A stretch of 64,000 nucleotides of DNA from Centropus unirufus (taxonomy: Eukaryota; Chordata; Aves; Cuculiformes; Centropidae). Below, one piece after another: positions 1 to 9,020 of the stretch. Location: positions 718,437 to 782,436 of the forward strand of contig VYZI01000145.1 in assembly GCA_013397695.1 (NCBI GenBank), given 5' to 3'. Position numbers and translations under genes: made by a program. The first letter of the stretch is position 1; the number at the start of each line of letters is the position of its first letter. The notes beneath the pieces were generated by a model. It did no database searches, had not been told where the DNA came from, and was given only the letters and a program-made list of their open reading frames with translations.

Positions 1-1039
1 AAATAGTTTTATAATTTATTATGCTTCTGTCTTCCTCAGAAAAGTTTAAATAGATACACGATATTGTATAATCAAGAAATAATGCTGTCCTCTGCAGTCT
101 TTATGGTACATTGCTAAATATGCAACACGAACAGAAAGGAAATTCTGTATGTTTTAACAATGTTATCCTGGCTGATCATGTCCTTCCTGAAGGCCTTATC
201 AAATGACCATGGAAATCACTGGAAATTTCTTTTCTCAGATACTCTTAGTTTATATCTGCAGCTTCTCTGCTTTTGCCACCCTCTCATGTCCCCAGCAATC
301 TGAGATATGCACTGAAGGAAGATGTTCTTCTACTTATGCTTTGCTTTTCTTGGACTCTGTAGAATATCCTTGGAAATGAGACACTGCACTATATCCAGTT
401 GCATTTTCCTCACTGTTGGCTTGGACAAAGTTCCTAGTTTCCACAAAAATATATATAAATATGTACTTAGATTTCTCTATCAAGAAAATGACTGCATTAG
501 GAGCCAGGTCTCCACTTACTACAATTTTTTTAAAGACAAGGTACTCACCTACCTCCCATCTGCCAAGGTCTTGCTAGGAACACACACACATCATTAGTGA
601 GGAAAACTCATTGCTCACACTCAGTGGTGACTCTCTTTTGCAAAGCAGAATCTCATTTGCAAAATTCTGTGAAGAAATGGTCATGGTTATTTTCTCGAGG
701 GGCAGAGGAGGAAAAAAAAAAGATTATTATGGGCAGTAAAGTGACAAAAGCAATGGCTTCAGTGCATAGTCTGTTATATAATACAGACTCAAACACAACT
801 GAGAGACCACACACTGTGAAGACAATTGCTTGGGAAAAATACATAGATGTGCCTACAGCTGATGAGTAACAGTGTCCCTTTATTACAAGGAGAACATGTG
901 CATTATTTTTGATCACGATTGAAGTCATTGTAGCTTGTATTTAATCAGCAAAATGTAAAACCTCTCAAAGAAAATATGCAACAGAAAGAATAGACTTGCC
1001 ATTTAAGTACAAGATTGAGAAACACTGATATGCACTTTA
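1..1039. other. AT-rich sequence without a recognised feature
   Basis: Both strands are broken by frequent stop codons. The 90-91 codon open stretches at 322-597, 597-869 and 653-928 overlap one another on both strands and show no family signature, so I treat them as chance. I see no repeat family or RNA gene here. Confidence 0.6.
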
Positions 1040-1115
1040 GTTTCTGTCAGTGGTGCGTATTTTATTTCTTTGTGCCTCAGTTGCCCAACTGCAAAACGGA
1101 GCTATTTGGATTTTT
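1040..1115 (+). repeat. MIR-like SINE relic, 3' half
   Basis: The stretch around 1069-1105 reads like the conserved 3' core of MIR. It has a T-rich lead, then TGTGCCTCAGTT, a short spacer, and CTGCAAAACGGAG where the MIR consensus has a CTGTAAAATGGGG-type segment. MIR elements are tRNA-derived SINEs that spread in early amniotes, and birds keep a few heavily diverged copies. The ends are approximate because the match fades on both sides. It is noncoding and no longer mobile. A chance match is possible, but the order and spacing of the two conserved blocks argue against it. Confidence 0.45.
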
Positions 1116-1519
1116 TGCTTATTTAATTTGAATATATCTAAAGAAGGAACTAACGTGATTTCTAACCCCTGTGTTCATTTCCTAGTACCTTAGGGATGTG
1201 GCCTCAGCTGTGGTATTCAGGTGTCTTTATTACAAACGCTAACGCCATATTAATATGGATATACTAAATAATGTTTCCAAGGGAAAATTATTTCTTTGCA
1301 TATACTAGATCTGAACTGAATTACAAATTTTTGTATTCCACTTAGTATATTGTACTATTTTTTATTTCTACAACCCCATAAAATGTATGAAAAAAAATAC
1401 TGGTCTTGACTCAAAATCATCATAAGAAAAGTCACTTGTGTTAGGTACTACCCTTATGAACCACGGTGATAAAGGCTTTCATCATACAGAAGTTTACCCC
1501 ATCAGATGGGGAAGTGCTG
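1116..1519. other. Unique AT-rich sequence between two MIR-like relics
   Basis: No open frame, repeat or motif stands out in this stretch. Confidence 0.5.
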
Positions 1520-1630
1520 ACATCACTATCATTTTACAGGAGAAACAGAAGCACAGGGATGGCAGAAAGTTTGCCTAATGGCATAGAAAAAAACAGACCA
1601 GAAACATATTCGCCTCTCTCTCTAGCTGAG
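1520..1630 (-). repeat. MIR-like SINE relic, minus strand
   Basis: Read on the plus strand, this resembles the reverse complement of MIR. An ATTTTACAGG-type start is followed by GAAACAGAAGCACAGGGA, a loose copy of the step after TTGCC, and a degraded tail. The order matches the reverse MIR layout (a TTTTACAG step, a GAAACTGAGGCACAGAG-like step, then a TTGCCCAAGG-like step). Divergence is high, so the ends are uncertain. It lies about 400 bases from the plus-strand MIR-like relic at 1040-1115. Confidence 0.4.
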
Positions 1631-2804
1631 GACAGCTCTGGCACTGGTCAGATTCTGACCTACTGACTCACAACCGAGAGCTACTGGACACGTGTGAGAG
1701 CTGGGACTTCAGCAAGTAGATGACAGGAAAGCAGTGGAAGTGGCTCTATCGCCAGATGATCTTGGGATGCAGTGGGCTCCACCTGCAAACCAGCAGCACC
1801 AGCCTCTGTGCTTTGTCTCAGAGCCCCAACTTCTGCACTTTTACATGTGGCAAGGCCATGGCAGAGGACCCATCATGGTATTTACTGTTGGCTTAATGGA
1901 GGTCAAGAGCTGTGCGTTGACCCTGTGTTTGACCATCTTCCATGCACAGGGACATCTGCTATATGATATGATCTACCCCTTGCACCCAAACCTCTCCTTA
2001 GTCTAATCCCTACCTAGGCTTCAGATCATTACATGCCTTGGAAAGAAACAGCTCGTATTCTACATCTTTTCATGGTTTGGCATGGGACTGCAGCTTTTTG
2101 TGCAAATTTTATACAGTGGATATTGCCTCAGCCATGGTGTGACTGGGTTGCATCTGTAGTTGTCCCAGATAATCCTGAGTGTATAGAAATAACAGAATTT
2201 TTCATCAGAGTTGCTTTTGCTACAGATGTCTTATCCATGAGACCACACTTGCTGTTCTGAGCTGGCAGTGTGACCATGGCTCAGTATAGCAATAGGCAGA
2301 GTGCTTCCTTGTGGTTTCTGGATGAGCTGGAGCTGGGTGAAAATTGCAGTTGAATCCTATACAGATGGTGCAATAGGTAAATTTTATCCCTCATAAAGGA
2401 GAAACAGCAGCTGTATGAATTTCAAATTGTCAAAGCAATTGCAAGTAAACTATGCACTTTTCTTTTTGATCCCCTAATGAATTTGTAATTCCAAAACTTC
2501 CATGCTCTGCTGACCTTGGTTCTTCAGTCACAACCGGGTCTGAGGTCTCCTCCTTTCTCTTCCTTTCCTCTTAAATTTTCTGTCTCCATTGCCAGGTACT
2601 TTTCCCAGTGAGGTCAAGCCTGGACATACTGAATGACCAAGGTCATACATAGATGGGAACCCGAAGCCAGATAACCTATGTCCTTAGTCAATTCATGAAC
2701 CTCTGCTCAGTTTCCCTTTCTGACTCAGCTTGTCCTCTCTCAGGCCATCAGGGTTAGCTGCAGAGAAGAGCTTATATGTTCCAGTCATGTTGAATTTGGC
2801 ATAG
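1631..2804. other. Unique sequence without a supported gene
   Basis: Open stretches at 1734-2006, 1772-1966 and 2033-2260 are short, overlap, and carry no recognisable domain. A weak MIR-like patch near 2630-2665 was considered but is too short to call. Confidence 0.55.
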
Positions 2805-2895
2805 TTATTCAATATTCCGCTGAATACGAAGATGAAACAATAAAAACTCGAAATACAGATAATCATTTCGATAGTTCGGGCGAATCCTCTTGTGT
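2805..2895. mobile_element. Possible hAT-type DNA transposon terminal fragment
   Basis: About 90 bases hold a cluster of TTCG/GAATA-type words in AT-rich sequence: TTCCGCTGAATACGA, then CTCGAAATAC, then TTTCGATAGTTCGGGCGAAT. Repeated ATTCG/CGAAT words like these resemble the subterminal repeats of some vertebrate hAT elements. CpG is dense here (about seven in roughly 85 bases) while flanking DNA has almost none. I see no transposase, no clear terminal inverted repeat and no 8-base target duplication. The call rests only on word pattern. The alternative is that it is the AT-rich shoulder of the CpG-dense block that follows. Confidence 0.2.
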
Positions 2896-2994
2896 ACCGC
2901 TTATGAAATCCACTGCAGCTTTATGAACCCTCTGGTTTTATGTCCAATCACTGTCTTTTGTCTGTGTACTGCTAGTGCTTCTTATGCTAAGAAG

Positions 2995-3485
2995 TAGGGG
3001 AGCGGCGCCTTCAGCCCTGCTGTTGAAAGAGGCAGTCGTTAAGGACTATTAGGCAGTGAATAACCGAGGGCTAGGCAGAACAACGGGGTCGCTGAAGCCT
3101 AGGGAAAAGCCACTTTTCTCCAAGTGCCCCGCAGGAAGCCGAAACAGAGGAATTTTCCCAGCAGCAGAACAAAGAAACCAGGTGTTGGAGTTCGGGCTTA
3201 AAGCCTGAGAGGGGCCTTGGAGGAGGAAGGGGGAGTCCGGGAACCAGGGCAGGGAGGAGGAAGCAACAACGGGAAATGCCTTGCTGGTACGGGAGCTGCC
3301 TTCAGCTTGGCTGCGGGGACAAATTCGAAAGTCGCAAGGGGAAGGGAAAGCTGCAGGGCACACGTATGCATATGTGCAGCATGGTCTGGGAAGGCTCTAG
3401 GTTGCCAGGAAAAGCTCCTAGCCGTCCTTGTAGGACTCAAAGTCCTTGGGGAATTTAACACCAGAGGCAGGGAATCATGCGGCTC
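2995..3485. promoter_or_regulatory. CpG-dense, G-rich island in CpG-poor DNA
   Basis: By hand count the 3001-3440 part contains about 17 CpG dinucleotides, roughly 4 per 100 bases. Neighbouring DNA has well under 1 per 100. The block is also clearly richer in G and C than its surroundings, and the plus strand is G-biased. Vertebrate CpG islands usually mark promoters, so this could be the promoter or first exon of an unannotated (perhaps noncoding) transcript. The alternative is a recently inserted repeat that has not yet lost its CpGs. Overlapping open stretches of 104-122 codons on both strands are a by-product of high GC and show no domain. I could not fix a start site, TATA box or splice donor. 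Confidence 0.35.
3229..3254 (+). other. G-quadruplex-forming motif
   Basis: Four G runs occur with short loops: GGGGG, loop AGTCC, GGG, loop AACCA, GGG, loop CA, GGG. This fits the usual rule of four runs of three or more G with loops of one to seven bases. It lies inside the CpG-dense block, which fits the common presence of such motifs at promoters. Folding in vivo is an inference. Confidence 0.5.
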
Positions 3486-5088
3486 TGTGCAAACTGCTTC
3501 ATATAGACCTTGTGGTTCTAACATGGAGGGGAAACTAACTTCAGGCAGGTCCATGCACCACCCTTTAGCTACTGTGTCCCCCTAGACTGGAAATGCTCAC
3601 CCTGAGCTCCCTTAGTCTGCATCTCCAGAAAAGAGAGAAGGGAGCTGTGTTTGACTGGACATGTGCCAAGGAGCTACTGGAAGAAAAGCAGGTGCAGCAT
3701 GTGTGCTGCTGCACGAGAGTATCAGGCCGATGGAGAAATGTTTGACTAGGGCCATGCAGGCCATAACTGTAGAGACAAATTCTCCAGCATGTTGTTGCAC
3801 CGGACGTTCTGGTCCTAAGGGGCTGGAGACAGCACAGTTTCTGCCCACAAATTGCAGGGAAACTTCCTCCTAACCTGACCTGGCAATTACTGGAAGGCCC
3901 TCCCTCCCACCAAGCAGATTAGGATCATGTGAAAGGTGTTAAATTTAATGGGACTTAAAATGAATTCAGGCAAGGGAATTGTTGCCTAGATTGGAGTTAG
4001 GCTAATTGGGACAACACGGAACACAAGTACACCCTGTGAAAAACTCAGCTAGATTGTTAATGATGATAAGTTCTGGCAGATCTTTGTTTTTTGCTTTATC
4101 TGAAAGACTTTGTCTCAAGCAACCCCTTAATATCCTGTGGGACTATTGATTCAGATGTGACCCTGCCCCGAAGGTGTGCCTAATGGGTGATTTGGCAAGA
4201 TAAGGCTGGTGTGTACCATGGCTGCAGAGTTTCAATCATTTCTGCATGAACGTTTAAGCTTGGGACTATACTCAATGAAGTGATTTAAAGGCTCTCCAGA
4301 TGTAAAATTTCTATCGAGAGATAAAAACCATCTACATATTTTAAGAAAGGCCACAACATGATAAAAAAGAAAGGTCAGATATTGTACCTCTTATCAGTTG
4401 CAAGAAATGTCTAAGTGCCCTTGCATTGCAAAGGAACATCTTTGCTACCTGATCTGAAACCTACAGAAATGTTGCGCTCTGGATGTGGTGACAAGTCCCT
4501 CCTCTGCCTTCCTTTCTACTCTATTTACTGCTTCTGTCTCTCTCACAGAATGCTGAATCATAATAATCATCGGGGTTTTTTTGCATTGTATGTAAAATAT
4601 AAGCAATAACTCAATAACAGAAAACCTTGAGCTAAGGGTGTTTTGGGGACTGTGTTCACTTTCTTCAATGCACAAGTTGTGCATTAGAAATTATTCCCTC
4701 TGGCAACCCATAAAACAGAAACTTCACTATTTTTCCACCCCAGGAAACATTCTGTCAGCAATTCACTTGCAGTATTCATTTATGAATATTGAGATGGCTT
4801 TTCTTGTGTCTTCTTCTTAATATATTAACACAAGTTACAATGAATATCTACAGTATATTACAAACTGCATGAATAATTACAGGCTAACAACAGTAAGACC
4901 AATCAGAAAAATACAAAAGGCTGGTATGAAATTTGGTGTACAACATGGCCTGTGACATTCTGATTTTTTTCTACTTCTGTTCTACTGCTGTTAGAAAACC
5001 CATTAGTTTTAGGATCGTGGCCTTTTATATTTCCCTATTTCTGCATATTCTTCAAGCAAGAGGTCCTCCATGGTTCAGTGAGGACTCT
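3486..5088. other. Unique sequence between the CpG-dense block and the CR1 copy
   Basis: Short open stretches (3612-3848, 3661-3873, 4415-4609, 4445-4684, 4638-4820, 4933-5139) overlap on both strands and have no recognisable domain. CpG content falls to about five in the 600 bases from 3501 to 4100. No repeat is recognised until the CR1 3' end begins at 5089. Confidence 0.55.
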
Positions 5089-5466
5089 CATAGAATTATA
5101 GAATGCCTTGGGTTGCAATGGACCTTAAAGATCATGTAGTTCCAGCCCCTCTTCCACTAGATCAGGCTGCTCAAAGCCCTATCCAATTTGGTCTTGAACA
5201 CCACCAGGTATGGGGCATCCATGTCTTCTCTGGGCAACCTGTTCCAGTGCCTCACCACTCTCTCTAAAAAAATTCTTCCTAATATCTGATCTAAATCTCC
5301 CCTCTTTCAGCTTAAAATCATTACCCTTCATCCTGTCAGTACACTCCCTGATAAAGAGCCCCTCTCCAGCTTTCCTGTAGGGCTCCATTAAGTATAGAAA
5401 GACTGCTAGAACATCTCCCTGGAGCTCTCTCATCTCTATGCTAAACAAGCCCAACTCTTTCAGTCT
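5089..5466 (-). repeat. CR1 ORF2 C-terminal end and 3' UTR
   Basis: On the minus strand this covers the last codons of ORF2 and the 3' UTR. The frame at 5454-5179 contains YRKAGEGLF, RMKGNDFKLKEGRFRSDIRK and a GEALEQVAQ region, as in the conserved C-terminal tail of avian CR1. The last 100 bases include the GATCTTTAAGGTCCATT-like segment and the ATTCTATAATTCTATG tail, which is the reverse-transcription start signal of CR1. It is the best conserved part of this copy. Confidence 0.8.
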
Positions 5467-5800
5467 GTCACCTGTCCCTACCTGCCTTTAATCCTGACAC
5501 ATAGACTCTTGGTTGTCCTGTTATCCATTCCCAGTTGTTGCTCCATGCACTCCAGTTGGTCATTGACACAGAGGGCTATACCCCCTCCTTGTCTCCCCTG
5601 CCTGTCCTTCCTAAAGAACCTGTATCACTCCATCCCAGCAGTCCTTAAAGATCATAGAGCCCATCCCACCATGTCTCTGTGATGCTACTAAGATCATAGC
5701 CCTGCAGGCATATGCATGTCTCTTAACTCCTCTCGATTATTCCCCAGGCTGCATGACTTTAAATAAAGGTACATAAGTTGGGCCCTCAATGGAGCTGTTT
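5467..5800 (-). pseudogene. CR1 ORF2 endonuclease (N-terminal) remnant
   Basis: On the minus strand, starting near 5795, the frame reads a degraded form of the CR1 endonuclease start (LYLKSCSLGNNREEL, where intact copies have LYTNA-S-GNK-EEL). It continues to an ITETWWDG-like region (bases of the form CATCACAGAGACATGGTGGGATGG) and then FRKDRQGRQGGGIALCVNDQ. This is the first part of the AP-endonuclease-like domain that nicks target DNA during CR1 insertion. The coding sequence then joins abruptly to the 3' end of the element near 5466. Several frameshifts and stops are present, and it cannot encode a working enzyme. Confidence 0.65.
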
Positions 5801-5938
5801 TCCCGGCTGGATGTTCTTTGTGTTTCTCTTCAGGTGCTCTGCTGCTGACCTGCATTCTGTCTCCAGGCCCTGCGCATATATCATTGACGTCAAACTGGTA
5901 AGAGTGGGATGGATTCAGGTTCCCCTCCTATGGGAACT

Positions 5939-6298
5939 TTAATGTAAAGCCCTTTTAATGAGATTGGCAAGCCTATGACCAATGATGCTTTCCCCCTTCT
6001 CTGACAGACGGACCCCATCAGCCCCCAGTAGACCATGTTTCTCAAGGCAAGTCCCATGGTCTAAGTACCAAGCCTCTGCCTGCAGCATGCGTCCCATACC
6101 CATTTGTTGATTTGCCAGACTCAACTGGCCTTTACAAACCCCATTCTTTCAAGCAGAACGGTTGATGAAAAAACTAGTTGTGCTCTAGAGACCTTTACTG
6201 CTGCTTCCAGGGCTCTGTAATTCCTCTTTATATCCCTCAGACTGTCCTTCGCTATATCACTGGTGCCCACCTGAAACAACAGCAGTTAAGATAGCCAG
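5939..6298 (-). pseudogene. CR1 ORF1 esterase-domain remnant
   Basis: CR1 ORF1 proteins carry an SGNH-type esterase domain. On the minus strand, near 6280-6255, a VGTSD block matches the GTND-type block III. It is followed by an IKRNYRALEAAVK segment and AQLVFSSTVL, typical of this domain in CR1. The C-terminal part reads LDHGTCLEKHGLLGADGVRL, then SEKGESIIGHRLANLIKRAL, ending near 5939. The last block normally has the catalytic pair as DGVH. Here His is replaced by Arg (DGVR), so activity would be lost even if translated. An in-frame stop and a frame change separate the two parts. The element is cut off upstream of block III. The first Met of the 61-codon open stretch is not a real start. 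Confidence 0.7.
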
Positions 6299-8653
6299 TG
6301 AGCTGTTGAAGTGACAGAGCTTGATTGATAGGCCTGAAAAGATATGTGACTCATGGACGATCTGTATGCCAATGCTGTGTGCGCTGTTCAGTTGGTAACT
6401 TTCCATTCTCAGTAGAGTTGTGCTGTACCATTTCTAATGCATAAGAGTGTGAGAAAATGCTTCATCATCAGTAGAATTGTGGTGTGTGTGGGAGAGAGGA
6501 GCTGGACAGGAATGTTGTGTCTTTGCAGCATCTTGTTTCCAAACTTGTTTCCACAGTGCCTGGGTCCTGTTGTTGATTTTACCAAGGGTCCCTGAGTATT
6601 TTACAGATTTAGGGATTTTATAATCCTTTGCATTGCAGATTTTGGGACCAAGGATTCATTTGATTTCACAGTTTGGGTTTTGTTGGTGATTCTTCTTGCT
6701 TGGAGCCTTCTTTGTGGTAAAAAACAGCTGTACAAGGTTTTGTAGGCTCTTGTTGACCACTTGGATGTGAGCCTCCAGTAAACAGCACACCACGCTAGAT
6801 AGTAGATCAGGTCAGCAGATGGGTGCCTCCATACCTCTCAGAGAAGCATCTCCTACTACTATCACCTATTGCCTTCTCTTAGTTGTGCTGCTTTTTTTCT
6901 GGGGAGCAGATTGGGCTGCCTTACTCAGCTTCAGCATCTCTCAAGGCGTGATGGGTCTATCCTCTTCAGTCTGCTGAGAGATGAAGGGGTTTTGCAAGGG
7001 CATCTTGGGCTTTGGGGGAAGCCTCTTTCACCTGCTACTTCTTGCCCTTATCATGTTCAGAGAGATCTGGGTGTGCATCAGTTGTTACTCTGGCATTACA
7101 AATACACGAGGAAATATTAGTAAGGAGCAGAAGAAGTTTTATATATGCGCACAGAGACCATCAGTGCCATAAAGTTTCCTGCTGAAGGTCATAGGTGACA
7201 ACTGCAAGAATTCTTGGTTCACTTTCACCTGTCAGCTAAGCCAGCTGAAGCCAATATTTTATTGCAACTTCTGTATGGGAAGGGCGTGTGCATCATTGGT
7301 GTCTCAATTTACAAGCACTAACTCCTTAATCTTCTGTAACTTGATGGTCACATTTTATCCATACCCCAAGTGTAAGGTTGGAGAAGATGAGTCAAGAGAC
7401 AGGACAATACAAGCTGTCAGTGTAGCGTTAAGGAAAAGCTCACAGAAGATCAGCAGCTTGGACAGCCTTTGTGCTCTCCAGGCTAAGCTTTAAGGAAATG
7501 TGGGAAGGAATGATGTATTACCTCTGTGTACATCCAGTAGGAGTAACTTGAATGTGTAAGAATGGAGCTTAGATACTGCAAGAAGTTACTTGTGGGAGCA
7601 AGGACAGATAATGTTTTTGATTGAATCAAAGCAGTGACCAGTCACTTGAAAAGGTGTAAGAGCTGGGGTATAAATGTGATTATGACTAGATGTTTGTTCT
7701 TCCAACAACTACTGGAACATTTTCAGGAGAGGGCTTCAAAGACTGGATCTCAAAAATCATGAAAACATGTAAAAATTAAAAAAATTAACTTCTTTTTCTT
7801 ATTTTTTTAATAATGGAACAGCATTTCTTAAATTACTTTTTCTCATTTCTTACATCAGTAAGAGTACTTTCTGTTTGTATCTTCATCATTTTTCTGTCAT
7901 AACCACAAAACTAGAAAGATTTTTATATGAAAAATGAAAACTTTTATTTCTACTTGAGCTAGTGTTTCAAGGAAATGTCAGGTGTCATGAGATTCATGAT
8001 GAAAAGGATAGCTTTGTCAAAACATATAAACATTTTTTCCTTTTTGCATTGAGCCAAATAGGTTTGCTTTATTTCTTGGTTTTATGGACTTCTACGGAAA
8101 TGCTGTTGGGTAACTATTTAGTATCAGGGCTGTTGTCCTTCTGATGAAAGGATGTCCTACTTTCAGAAGCCTTGCTTTGAAGTAGCACAGACATTTTGAA
8201 AATTGCTGGTCTCGCAATCTTTCCTCTTGGCCATTGTAATACACACAGGAAAAATATGCCTACTTCTGCTTCGGAAGTGTTGGGTACTGTGAGCCTTATG
8301 TTGATGTACAGATTTAATCTGTACATTGATATACAGAATAAGGACTCCATTTTGGGTGCTGAGGAGTTTTGAGATTTTCTCTACGGTGAGAAAATGAGTT
8401 TCAGCATCTATAGCTGTTGAGGTGACAGCAAGATTTTCAGAAACAGAAGGGGAGGGAAAGAAATCAATGAGTAAAAATTATTCAGCACAGACGTGTAATA
8501 CCAGGAAATAGCTGCTTTATCCATCTGCATTCTTAACCATCATTCATTACAATTAGTTACTGTGCAGTACCTGCAACTATAAATAGCTTTAACTTGACCT
8601 TTTCTGCAGCTTTTGAGTACAGAATATGCAGATACACCTTTGAATGTTTCCCC
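6299..8653. other. Unique sequence without a supported gene
   Basis: Open stretches of 60-83 codons (6869-7120, 6981-7172, 7275-7493, 7962-8144, 8114-8350 and others) are chance-sized and have no domain. I recognise no repeat. The part from 7740 to 7960 is notably AT-rich. Confidence 0.5.
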
Positions 8654-9020
8654 ACGTCTCAAATATGAAACGTTATACTCTCTTGCACCAGACCGGCAGA
8701 AGACAGCAGTGGTCACTTGTGCAGATAACCTCCTGATGCTTGTGTTGTAAGTTAAGGCATTGCCTCCTCCACCAGTGCCCTTTGTGTAAAGCGTCCGCAG
8801 GGTGTATAGACCTGCTGAGGCCCGTGGAGTGGCTGATTAGCAGAAGGTATATATGAGTGGACATGGCAGCAATCAGGTAGTTTTGTCTTGCCCACATTGC
8901 AGACCTCTGCATTTTGATAAACACCCGCTGTTCAACACAGCCATGGTCCCTCAGGGTCAGGACAGCCATCCTGGCACCAAACCTCTTGTCTGCAGCTGCA
9001 TCTACTACTCCTGGACACAA
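8654..9020 (-). other. Unassigned CpG-retaining patch with a 115-codon open frame
   Basis: About seven CpGs fall between 8654 and 8930, more than in flanking DNA. The minus strand is open for 115 codons (9020-8673), with segments such as ADKRFGARMAVLTLRDHGC and ARQNYLIAAMSTHIYLLLIS. I do not recognise the protein. There is no clear start context, no signal peptide, and no neighbour suggesting a function. It may be a fragment of a mobile element or old gene copy that kept some CpGs, or plain chance. Confidence 0.2.

Larger units (their letters stand above)
5089..6298 (-). mobile_element. CR1 LINE, minus strand, internally deleted
   Basis: A chicken-repeat-1 non-LTR retrotransposon copy, inactive. 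On the minus strand the order is: ORF1 esterase remnant (about 6298-5939), ORF1-ORF2 linker, the start of the ORF2 AP-like endonuclease (about 5800-5467), then directly the ORF2 C-terminal end and 3' UTR (about 5466-5089). The 3' end has the typical avian CR1 tail, seen on the plus strand as CATAGAATTATAGAATG at 5089. The reverse transcriptase and the rest of the endonuclease are missing, roughly 2 kb or more judged from full-length CR1. The parts keep the family's order and strand, so one deleted element is more likely than two insertions. Frameshifts and stops break every frame. No target duplication could be assigned. Confidence 0.85.

Noticed and set aside
2630..2720. Weak MIR-like words (CCAAGGTCATACA, then CTCAGTTTCCC)
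   Set aside because: The pieces are in mixed orientation and too short to support one element.
3217..3585. 122-codon plus frame and overlapping 104- and 118-codon minus frames in the CpG-dense block
   Set aside because: High GC lowers stop-codon frequency in all frames. No conserved motif is visible.
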